Shown in pieces: positions 35,147 to 41,957 of a DNA stretch of 41,957 bases. Under the pieces are notes generated by a model that was given only the letters and a program-made list of their open reading frames with translations, did no database searches and had not been told where the DNA came from. This DNA is from Flavobacterium collinsii (GTDB taxonomy: Bacteria > Bacteroidota > Bacteroidia > Flavobacteriales > Flavobacteriaceae). How positions within the stretch are numbered: the first letter of the stretch is position 1; each line of letters starts with the position of its first letter. The stretch covers positions 1 to 41,957 of the forward strand of contig NZ_CADCST010000049.1 in NCBI RefSeq assembly GCF_902804485.1, given 5' to 3'. The position numbers and the translations under genes are program-made.

Positions 35147-37636
35147 ATGAAATACAAATTAGACCTTTTAAAACATTACACTCAAAAAACCGGAGTGACA
35201 ATTGGATTAATCGTAACCTTTTTCAGCAGTCTTTTCCTGATTGGCGCCCTTATCTCTAAAGAATTTCGATTTCATGATTTTGAATCAATTGCTATACCAA
35301 GTCTCGTTTTTGAATTTGTATATGGAATTGTTCTTTCGTTTATGATCCTAAGAAACAAAGAAACTTATATTCACCTGACTCCTTTATTAATTCTGAACTG
35401 GTTTATTGGATGTTTCTCTTTAAATATTCTTGTTCCTATTTTTCATGATCTTCAAATATGGGTTTATTTGGCTACTCTGTTTTTTTGCCTGTCTAATTTT
35501 TTCATCTACAGCAAATCAGACGAAAGTCGAAATACATCTATTGCATTTTTTATAAATGGTTTATCTTTTGGCATCATCTTGTATTTTGCCATATACCTGA
35601 TTCCTATTATGCCTTTCTCCTTTATGGGTATTATTGTTTTAGGATTAGGTTTTTATGGCTTGGTTCCCGCATTGGTTATCATCATCCATATCGCAACAAT
35701 TATTCGGTATCTTAACCGAAATAAAAATTACACCCTTTCTTTTAGCGCCGGTTTCCTGGTTATACTTCTAAGCTTAACTTCTTTTACGATTGGATTGCGT
35801 ATCGAAAGCAATAAAATAGTACAATCAGCTGCTATCAGTTCCTTTGATCAGGACGATAATTTACCCCGTTACATTTCGATTTCTCAAAATTTAAAACCTA
35901 ATTTTTTCAATGAGATACTACTAAAAAAAGACATCGTCTATATTCCGCTTCATGACATATTCTCTTTTAACAGTTTCGGTTCCTTCGGTTCTAAACAATT
36001 CAATGAGGAAAAAATACACAATCCATTTATATCTGTTGCGTACCTGTTCTGCAAGGACCTTAATATTAGCCATGATGATAAAATCAATATTCTGAAATCA
36101 AACTTCGATAAACGATTAGAAGCCGAAGAACAACTGTGGAGCGGCAAAAATTTATTTACCAAAACCATTAAAGAAGATGTAAAACTGTACCCTGACGCAC
36201 ATCTGGCTTATACCGAAGTTACCATGAAGATTGCCTGTCCCGAAAATACATGGAGAAATCAGGAAGCTATTTATTCTTTTCAACTGCCGGAAGGTTCTGT
36301 TGCAACATCATTGTCACTATGGGTAAACGGAATTGAAAGAAAAGGTGTTTTGACTACGAAAGAAAAAGCTAAAGCAGCCTATAATCAAATTGTAGGCGTA
36401 GAAAGCCGTGATCCGTCTTTAATGCAATGGAAAGAAGGAAATAAGGTCGTGGTTAGAGTCTTCCCTATCAACTCTACCACTCCCCGAACTTTTAAATGCG
36501 GTTTTACAACTCCTTTAAAAGTTGAAGACAACCAAATGAAATACCAAAGCCTTTATATTAAAGGCCCAAACATTTCAACTGCCGAAACGATATCACGAAT
36601 TCAAAGCGTTGGAAACACAAAAATTGAAACCAGTAAAGATTTTGAACTGAACAAAGGTCACTACATTAACCAATCGAAAGGATTAGATCGTTGGGAAGCC
36701 TTTATGCCGTTAACCAAAACCTCAAACTCATTTGCTTGGAAAAACAAAATTTACGAAGTTAAAAACATTCAAAAAACAGCTATTCCTTTTACTCCTTCAG
36801 AAATTATACTGGACTTAAACAGCAGTTGGACCACCAAACAAATAGAATCCTATGTGAATTTAGAGCGAACAAACTTATTTGTTTTTACAAATGGAGAAAA
36901 GAAAGAAATCAATAAGGACAATTTTAGAGCCATTGCATTAGAATTTGAAGAGCTGCATTATTCTTTATTACCGCTTTATCAAATCACTAAAAACAGTTTA
37001 ATCATTACAAAATCAGGAACGTTCTCTGCCAATTTTGAAGAGCTTGAAGATTCTGATTATTTAAAGAAGATAAGAAGCGAAACAAAACAGAGAAATTTAA
37101 AAGTAATTAATATTTCTTCTGATATTAATCCGTTTTGGCAAACCGTAAAAGAACAAAAATATGTCGATTACTTTCAGACCAGTTTAAAGAACAGTTTAGA
37201 GCTGATTCATAAAAAACAGTTTGTATTATTTAAAACAGAACCGAATACCGTAAATATTGAACCTGCAAACATTGCTATTACAGAAAGTCCCCAAACCAAA
37301 ACGCCGAAAAAGAATGGGCCGGATCATATATACAGAATGTATGCTTTTGGAAAAGTACTCGAAGAACAAGTAAAAATTCAAAACGATTCTTTAGTTCAGA
37401 ATCAATATGTCGATTTGGCCAAAGATGCTAATATTGTTACCCCAATATCTTCCTTAATTGTACTGGAAACTGATGAAGATTACAAAAATAACGGAATTGA
37501 AAAAAACGTTGATACCCTTGGAAATGCTTCTGTCAATAATGACGGCGCCGTACCGGAACCACATGAATGGGCACTATTATTTATCGTTTTATCTGCCATT
37601 TTATTCTATTACAGAAAACAAAAATTAGCGAATTAA
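35147..37636 (+). CDS. XrtN-system VIT-domain protein with PEP-CTERM-like sorting tail
   Basis: This 829-residue membrane protein has about six hydrophobic helices in residues 15-225. A VIT domain follows near 340-450 (TEVTMKIACPENTWRNQEAI, ending NSTTPRTFKCGFTTPLK), then a long unassigned region. The C-terminus is a tripartite sorting signal: VPEPHEW, a hydrophobic helix (ALLFIVLSAILFYY) and a basic end (RKQKLAN). The matching exosortase is encoded next, with its ATG overlapping this stop. This is the layout of the exosortase N system, where the VIT protein is thought to be the dedicated substrate. Its cellular role is unknown. Confidence 0.85.
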   Translation: MKYKLDLLKHYTQKTGVTIGLIVTFFSSLFLIGALISKEFRFHDFESIAIPSLVFEFVYGIVLSFMILRNKETYIHLTPLLILNWFIGCFSLNILVPIFHDLQIWVYLATLFFCLSNFFIYSKSDESRNTSIAFFINGLSFGIILYFAIYLIPIMPFSFMGIIVLGLGFYGLVPALVIIIHIATIIRYLNRNKNYTLSFSAGFLVILLSLTSFTIGLRIESNKIVQSAAISSFDQDDNLPRYISISQNLKPNFFNEILLKKDIVYIPLHDIFSFNSFGSFGSKQFNEEKIHNPFISVAYLFCKDLNISHDDKINILKSNFDKRLEAEEQLWSGKNLFTKTIKEDVKLYPDAHLAYTEVTMKIACPENTWRNQEAIYSFQLPEGSVATSLSLWVNGIERKGVLTTKEKAKAAYNQIVGVESRDPSLMQWKEGNKVVVRVFPINSTTPRTFKCGFTTPLKVEDNQMKYQSLYIKGPNISTAETISRIQSVGNTKIETSKDFELNKGHYINQSKGLDRWEAFMPLTKTSNSFAWKNKIYEVKNIQKTAIPFTPSEIILDLNSSWTTKQIESYVNLERTNLFVFTNGEKKEINKDNFRAIALEFEELHYSLLPLYQITKNSLIITKSGTFSANFEELEDSDYLKKIRSETKQRNLKVINISSDINPFWQTVKEQKYVDYFQTSLKNSLELIHKKQFVLFKTEPNTVNIEPANIAITESPQTKTPKKNGPDHIYRMYAFGKVLEEQVKIQNDSLVQNQYVDLAKDANIVTPISSLIVLETDEDYKNNGIEKNVDTLGNASVNNDGAVPEPHEWALLFIVLSAILFYYRKQKLAN

Positions 37637-38883
37637 TGAAGGATTTAATTCTAATGAAAAAACCAATACTTGCTGTTTTTGTAATCTTACTCCTTTTTGC
37701 AATTAACAGCAAGATATTGCTTTTAAACGTACACCATGATTTCCTTGGAATTCTCGGCTCCCTTTGTCTTTTTATTGTTGGCGGGAGAAAAACAAATTTC
37801 AAAATTAATTATTTCTTAATTCTTAGTATTCTATTGTTAGAATTCATCAGCTGGCGTTTAAACACAAAATCGGTTCATTTTCTTTCTATACTATTATTTT
37901 TATGTTTGGTTTTCCATTATTTCACCGGGAAATTTTCCTTTATTGCTTTCATTTGCCTTGTTTTATTTTCGACTCTTTTTAGTGCTTTTTTTGCACACTT
38001 AACCTCAGAAATAAAACAAAGCCTTTGTTATATCGTTTATCTGACACTAAAGAATTTTATACCTATAAATAAAATCGAAGGGGTCAATTTTCACATCAAT
38101 AATGCAAAAATCACCATCGACACTGCCTGCATGGGATTATCTATGTTTAAGACAGGATTGTTATTTGGCGCAATCTTAATGACACTGGAAGAAAAAAGAC
38201 TCAAACAATATTACGGCATTTTTCAGATACTCTCTTTCTGCTTACTTGTAATAACACTCAATATTATATCTAATTACTTTAGAATCGTAACCTTAATTTT
38301 TTTCAATTGTACTCAGGAAAACTTTTTGCATCACGCTATTGGTTTAATCTGTTTTACTGTATACCAGATCATTCCAATGCAATTCATTATTAAGTATATA
38401 AAACCAAAAAATAAAAACAATGATAAAAACGGTGATGTAAAGAAAATCAAACCAAAAAACCTTATTCTATTGGTAACATTTGCAACCCTTTTAGCGACCA
38501 GTATAAAAATCAAAAATGAAACAGAAACTAATTTTCGCCAGGAGGTTAGTTCTGAGTATCATACAAAAAAAGGCTCTTGGATAAACACGGAAGTTTTTAA
38601 AATTGAAACTCCTAAGAAATTGACTTATATAAAAACACCCTCTCATAATCCGATGGTTTGCTGGACTGGCTCTGGGTACAAAATTATTGAATCGAAGAAA
38701 GTCCTGGTAAACAAAGAACAAATATGGTTTAATAAAATGGAGAAAGACAACCAAAATTATACATCGTATTGGTGGTACGAATCTAATGGTAAAAAATACA
38801 GCTCTCTTATTGAAGTTTTACTTATAAAATTGATTTATGGCCAACCTATTTTTTTAATAAACGAAACCTCAAAATCAAATTAA
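37636..38883 (+). CDS. xrtN: Exosortase N (XrtN)
   Basis: This 415-residue polytopic membrane protein has about eight helices in its first 260 residues. The exosortase catalytic triad can be placed: Cys in DTACMGLSM near residue 162, Arg in NYFRIVTLIFF near 217 and His in FLHHAIG near 235. The C-terminal third (GSWINTEVFKIE, SHNPMVCWTGSGY) resembles an EpsI-like periplasmic domain. Exosortases cut PEP-CTERM tails and transfer the protein. I chose the ATG at 37636, which overlaps the preceding stop by one base (TAATG) and implies translational coupling; the in-frame start at 37567 lies inside the VIT gene. Confidence 0.85.
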   Translation: MKDLILMKKPILAVFVILLLFAINSKILLLNVHHDFLGILGSLCLFIVGGRKTNFKINYFLILSILLLEFISWRLNTKSVHFLSILLFLCLVFHYFTGKFSFIAFICLVLFSTLFSAFFAHLTSEIKQSLCYIVYLTLKNFIPINKIEGVNFHINNAKITIDTACMGLSMFKTGLLFGAILMTLEEKRLKQYYGIFQILSFCLLVITLNIISNYFRIVTLIFFNCTQENFLHHAIGLICFTVYQIIPMQFIIKYIKPKNKNNDKNGDVKKIKPKNLILLVTFATLLATSIKIKNETETNFRQEVSSEYHTKKGSWINTEVFKIETPKKLTYIKTPSHNPMVCWTGSGYKIIESKKVLVNKEQIWFNKMEKDNQNYTSYWWYESNGKKYSSLIEVLLIKLIYGQPIFLINETSKSN

Positions 38884-38888
38884 ATAAA

Positions 38889-38923
38889 AAACCCAAACTA
38901 GAAATCATTACAAGTTTGGGTTT
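38889..38923. terminator. Bidirectional terminator after xrtN
   Basis: AAACCCAAACT and AGTTTGGGTTT pair exactly around a 13-base loop, with T-rich sequence on both sides. It serves xrtN on the plus strand and can serve the GC-rich genes on the minus strand. Confidence 0.65.
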
Positions 38924-38943
38924 CTACTTTTTTATTGAATCTA

Positions 38944-39093
38944 TTACAACAGTTTCTGAATGATAACTTCTTCTGTTATTCCTTCGACATCAGGTCTAAT
39001 CTCGAGAAAGCTAGCTTCTTGGGCGTGCTGGTCAAGAATACGGACAACGCAGCCAACTCCAGCCGGCGCTACAGCCAGCATAGCATTACGCAT
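38944..39093 (-). CDS. 49-residue ORF overlapping the end of the first propeller gene
   Basis: The ORF starts MRNAMLAVAPAGVGC and ends EGITEEVIIQKLL. Its ATG overlaps the propeller stop by eight bases (ATGCGTAA), so reinitiation is possible. I recognise no domain. After the second propeller copy the equivalent reading frame begins MPNAML and then diverges, stopping after 16 residues, so the duplication boundary falls here. It may be a true small partner or the tail of a gene truncated by rearrangement. Confidence 0.35.
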   Translation of the reverse strand: MRNAMLAVAPAGVGCVVRILDQHAQEASFLEIRPDVEGITEEVIIQKLL

Positions 39094-40054
39094 TGTCAGG
39101 GTGTATCACTTCATGCCATACACCGTCTTCGAGGAAGAGAATGTCGTCCTCACCGATGGACCAGAGCACGCCGTCACGGCTGTGCAGACGATGAGTGGTG
39201 ATGGGGCGACCAATGGGGTCGAGAGCCACCAGCTTGTCGCCGCTTACCTTGGCAAGTACACCGTCACCCGCCAGATAGATCTCACCGTCGTGTTCCTCCA
39301 CGCAATACCAATTGGTGCTCAGGTCGGAAACTTCCAGCACGGTCCAACGGTTGAAGGCACCGTGCATCACCAGCCCTCGGTAGCCACAGATCCACACCTC
39401 GCCATCGGGCAGACAACGCACGCTAGAAAGGATCGCGGTAGTCGGGCTCTCATCGCGGTGCCAGCGCTTGCCGTCGTAGAAGTAGATTTCCCCCTTCCAG
39501 CCCACCGCGTAGATCTGGTCATGCGCAAGACCGTCGATGTCAAGAAAACCGATGCCGTTCTCGTTGCAGAGGATCTCATCGGAGAGCGACGGCCACTGCT
39601 CATCGCAGCGCACGTAAACCTGGCGTTGATAGCCACAAACGTACAGTTGCCCGGCGATATTCTTTAACGTGTTGACATAGCCACGTCCCCCGACAATGCC
39701 CAGACCAGCATTGGGAATTCGCTCATCGCGACGATTGGCGCCGATGAATTCCGTGACCTCGCCGTTGCGCCCGAGCATCCAGAAGGCACGGTAGTTGCGC
39801 GACGGGTCGACCAAGTTGGTCACCGATTTACCGATATAGTGAAGGTCTGCGGTGCCCCAGTTGCCGTCAATGTAGGTAAAGGCCCTGCAGAACTCGGTTC
39901 TGGGTTTCAGGCCATGTGGCACCGTCAACAGACCAAGTGCGCCTCGGCGTGGTGAGAATCCGCTAAGGAAGGTCACCGGAGTTTTTCGCTTGGCCTTCGC
40001 TGATCCTTGGTTCTGTTTTGTTTTGGGTGTTTTGTTGTTGGGTTCTTTTTTCAT
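39086..40054 (-). CDS. Predicted beta-propeller protein, tandem copy 1
   Basis: This 322-residue protein has a basic N-terminus (MKKEPNNKTPKTKQNQG, then AKAKRKTPVTFL) and no signal peptide or membrane helix. The body repeats short strand-turn units such as GQLYVCGYQRQVYVR, DQIYAVGWKGEIYFYDGKRW, GEVWICGYRGLVMHGAFNRW and GEIYLAGDGVLAKV, a pattern of a propeller fold with W or G at blade ends. I do not recognise a named family. Base composition is much richer in G and C than neighbours, indicating transfer. I chose the ATG at 40054, which matches the start of copy 2. Its partner lies 95 bases upstream. Confidence 0.72.
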   Translation of the reverse strand: MKKEPNNKTPKTKQNQGSAKAKRKTPVTFLSGFSPRRGALGLLTVPHGLKPRTEFCRAFTYIDGNWGTADLHYIGKSVTNLVDPSRNYRAFWMLGRNGEVTEFIGANRRDERIPNAGLGIVGGRGYVNTLKNIAGQLYVCGYQRQVYVRCDEQWPSLSDEILCNENGIGFLDIDGLAHDQIYAVGWKGEIYFYDGKRWHRDESPTTAILSSVRCLPDGEVWICGYRGLVMHGAFNRWTVLEVSDLSTNWYCVEEHDGEIYLAGDGVLAKVSGDKLVALDPIGRPITTHRLHSRDGVLWSIGEDDILFLEDGVWHEVIHPDNA

Positions 40055-40149
40055 GAAAATTTTGTTATCATTTTTAGTAATACATATTGGGTATAATACT
40101 GTTGGCTTATCCTGTCGTTGCATCAAAGGATTCGTTCGGCAGCATGGCA

Positions 40150-41118
40150 TTAGGCATTGTCAGGGTGTATCACCTCATGCCACGCACCGTCTTCGAGGAA
40201 GAGGATATCGCTCTCGCCGATGGACCAGAGCACGCCGTCACGGCTGTGCAGGCGGTGGGTGGTGATAGGGCGACCAATGGGGTCGAGGGCCACCAGTTTG
40301 TCGCCATCTACCTTCGCCAGCACACCGTTACCGGCCAGATAGATCTCGCCTTCATGTTCCTCCAGACAGTACCAGTTGACGCTCGGGTCGGAAACTTCCA
40401 GCACGGTCCAGCGGTTGAAGGCGCCATGCATCACCAGCCCTCGGTAGCCACAGATCCAAACCTCGCCGTCGGGCAGACAACGCACGCTAGAGAGGATCGC
40501 GGTAGTCGGGCTCTCACCACAGTGCCAGTGCTTGCCGTCGTAGAAGTAGATTTCCCCCTTCCAGCCCACCGCGTATATCTGGTCATAGGCAAGGCCGTCG
40601 ATGTCAAGAAAACCGATGCCATTCTCGTTGCTGAGGATTTCATCGGCCAGCGACAGCCACTGCTCATTGCGGCGCACGTAAACCTGGCGTTGATAGCCAC
40701 AAACGTACAGTTGCCCAGCGATATTCTTTAACGTGTTGACATAGCCACGTCCCCCGACAATGCCCAGGCCGGCGTTGGGAATGCGCTCGTCGCGGCGGTT
40801 GGCGCCTATGAGCTCTGTAACCTCGCCATTGCGCCCGAGCGTCCAGAGGGCGCGGTAGTTGCGCAAGGGATCGATTAGACTGGTAAGCGATTTGCCTACA
40901 TAGTAGAGATCGGCACGGCCCCAGTTGCCGTCGACGCAGGTATAGGCCCGACAGAATTCCGTTCTGGGTTTCAGACCATGCGGCACGGCCAACAGGGCGA
41001 GTGCACCTCGACGTGATGAGAAGCCGTTGAGGAAGGTCACCGGAGTTTTTCGCTTGGCCTTCGCTATTCCTTGGTTCTGTTTTGTTTTGGGCGTTTTGTT
41101 GTTGGGTTCTTTTTTCAT
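40150..41118 (-). CDS. Predicted beta-propeller protein, tandem copy 2
   Basis: This 322-residue paralogue of copy 1 differs at about 35 positions by my count, near 89% identity. Changes cluster in the first third and at a few surface-like sites. The block from GRNGEVTE to GYQRQVYVR and the four propeller-type units are almost unchanged. It has the same basic N-terminus and no signal peptide. A perfect TACCTTTG -7 box (complement of 41253-41260) lies about 135 bases upstream in AT-rich, native-looking sequence, so this copy may lead a two-gene transcript. The function is unknown; a scaffold, binding or immunity role is possible but not shown. Confidence 0.72.
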   Translation of the reverse strand: MKKEPNNKTPKTKQNQGIAKAKRKTPVTFLNGFSSRRGALALLAVPHGLKPRTEFCRAYTCVDGNWGRADLYYVGKSLTSLIDPLRNYRALWTLGRNGEVTELIGANRRDERIPNAGLGIVGGRGYVNTLKNIAGQLYVCGYQRQVYVRRNEQWLSLADEILSNENGIGFLDIDGLAYDQIYAVGWKGEIYFYDGKHWHCGESPTTAILSSVRCLPDGEVWICGYRGLVMHGAFNRWTVLEVSDPSVNWYCLEEHEGEIYLAGNGVLAKVDGDKLVALDPIGRPITTHRLHSRDGVLWSIGESDILFLEDGAWHEVIHPDNA

Positions 41119-41252
41119 AAAAATTTTGTTATATGTTTTTATGGTTACTATTTTGGTATGTTTTCTATAATCCCAATTTATTTTTCATTGTTTTTGTTTA
41201 AAAAAATACCTGTACACGATTACTAACTTATTTTTATTCATTACTATAAGTG

Positions 41253-41260
41253 CAAAGGTA
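41253..41260 (-). promoter_or_regulatory. -7 box upstream of the propeller genes
   Basis: On the minus strand this reads TACCTTTG, an exact TAnnTTTG match in AT-rich DNA. A TTG lies 14 bases further upstream, short of the usual spacing. Confidence 0.4.
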
Positions 41261-41516
41261 TAATGTAGAAAACGCAACATTTTTGGTTTGTAAGAAGTGG
41301 TAGGTATGATGTAATAATTGGTTTTTCTGTGTAAGAACTGGTACAATCACATCACTTTTTTTCTTAAAATTGGGATTGTTGTTTCTCCAAAAACACAGAA
41401 ATACTAAAATAAGGAGAGATTATAAATACCTCTCCTCCGCAAAGAGTTCCTTATGTAAAGCTGCCCAAATGTCTCCGACTTCTACCAATAAAGTAAATCG
41501 ACAAAGCATAAAAAGA

Positions 41517-41543
41517 ATAGACCTCGCGGTTTGCGAGGTCTAT
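41517..41543. terminator. Perfect 11-base hairpin
   Basis: ATAGACCTCGC and GCGAGGTCTAT flank a five-base loop. On the minus strand a T-rich run follows, so it would terminate the gene remnant at 41551-41667. Confidence 0.5.
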
Positions 41544-41550
41544 GAATGTT

Positions 41551-41667
41551 TTAAAGCTTCGGTAAAGCAGGCTTTTTAAGAATGTCACCTATATTTTCAA
41601 TTGCAACCTGATGACCAGGATACAGACAACGATAGCACACAAATTCTTTGGCATGCTCATAAAGATA
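41551..41667 (-). pseudogene. Possible C-terminal remnant of an unknown gene
   Basis: The frame reads YLYEHAKEFVCYRCLYPGHQ and ends DILKKPALPKL before a stop. It has ordinary protein-like composition and a terminator-like hairpin just past the stop, but no start codon. On its upstream side it runs directly into another hairpin (41676-41702). It may be the tail of a gene whose front was lost. The family is not recognised. Confidence 0.25.
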
Positions 41668-41675
41668 AAAAAAAG

Positions 41676-41702
41676 AGGCTGTCCAAAAAGTAAGGACAGC
41701 CT
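41676..41702 (+). terminator. Hairpin terminator
   Basis: AGGCTGTCC and GGACAGCCT pair exactly around a nine-base loop. A T-rich tail (TTGTTTTTA) follows on the plus strand. No gene that it would serve is evident. Confidence 0.45.
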
Positions 41703-41957
41703 TGTTTTTATAATAATTTAGATTGAATTATAATCTAAAAGAAGTTTATTGGGTTGGCAAAAATTATACGTCTTAATTCAACGCTGATTTTACGGATTCG
41801 CTATTGCGAAGACGCTGATCAAAACGGATTCTATACATTAAAAAATCTGTTTTTATTCGCGTTTTTACGAAGTAAATCTGTTTTATCCGCGTCGAACTAA
41901 AGTAAAAATTTAAAACAATAACATAATAAGAGGAAGTTCATACTTTTCGGATAGCCT

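Larger units (their letters stand above)
39076..41132. repeat. Tandem duplication of a GC-rich, roughly 990-base unit
   Basis: The unit from CAGCATAGCATTA (39076) to the leader AAAATTTTGTTAT past the first start codon recurs 1064 bases later (40140-41132). About 70 bases of different sequence lie between. Both copies are far richer in G and C than the flanks, which suggests import from a higher-GC genome before or after duplication. Confidence 0.7.
41133..41957. other. Largely non-coding end region with hairpins and word repeats
   Basis: No whole gene is supported. It holds the promoter box at 41253-41260, hairpins at 41517-41543 and 41676-41702, and a possible gene remnant between them. From 41771 to 41905 run words such as AACGCTGATTTTACGGATTC, CGCTATTGCGAAG and TTTTATCCGCG, related to 13048-13112. 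Confidence 0.5.

Noticed and set aside
39086..40731. Long plus-strand ORFs opposite the propeller genes (38960-39667, 40087-40731 and shorter ones)
   Set aside because: GC-rich coding DNA has few stop codons on the other strand. These frames are antisense to conserved paralogous proteins and show no domain or start context of their own.
39076..41132. GC-rich duplicated island as an insertion sequence or integron
   Set aside because: No transposase, integrase, terminal inverted repeats or target duplications were found at its edges.
41370..41579. 69-residue plus-strand ORF near the window end
   Set aside because: It runs through the hairpin at 41517-41543 and over the opposite-strand remnant, with no domain or promoter.

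Overview
The window reads as chromosomal DNA of a Flavobacterium-like member of the Bacteroidota. It is AT-rich and has several TAnnTTTG promoter -7 boxes. Shine-Dalgarno sequences are scarce. It carries family-typical genes such as an NtrC-type regulator beside kdp, an exosortase N pair and two stacked aconitases. It also has the short self-complementary intergenic 'word' repeats common in Flavobacterium. No rRNA, tRNA, CRISPR array, insertion sequence or prophage was seen.

Layout. 1-1303: a hairpin-bearing repeat and a flavin-dependent monooxygenase. 1728-12958: a complete high-affinity potassium uptake locus. It has a sigma-54-type response regulator, a 93-residue protein, two tiny membrane ORFs (the second is KdpF), kdpA, kdpB, kdpC, an outer-membrane porin, a KdpD sensor half and a separate HAMP-PAS histidine kinase. 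13320-14081: a PAP2 phosphatase. 14287-22191: a LexA-like (HTH plus S24 peptidase) regulator, divergent from a run coding for DNA polymerase IV, a short DnaE-type polymerase, an exonuclease/GIY-YIG fusion and AlkB, then a DUF1810 protein. This looks like a damage-inducible mutagenesis and repair cassette. 22498-25735: an amino-acid permease, a lipoprotein and two small unknown proteins. 26236-28036: a histidine kinase overlapping a single-domain response regulator. 28040-29185: a LysM-NlpC/P60 wall hydrolase. 29540-34703: two different aconitases. 35147-38883: an XrtN-type sorting pair, a VIT-domain protein with a PEP-CTERM-like tail and the exosortase that should process it. 38944-41118: a clearly GC-rich island with two tandem, about 89% identical, 322-residue predicted beta-propeller proteins of unknown function and a 49-residue ORF overlapping the end of one. 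41119-41957: mostly non-coding, with a possible gene remnant.

How the genes fit together. The kdp genes form one functional unit whose sensing is rewired. KdpD is split into a cytoplasmic sensor and a separate membrane kinase, and the regulator is a sigma-54 activator instead of KdpE. The S24 regulator keeps the residues for LexA-style self-cleavage, and a palindrome overlaps its promoter, so it probably controls itself and the polymerase operon. The least explained items are the GC-rich propeller duplication and the families of intergenic hairpins, including a three-copy structured element with a covarying stem.
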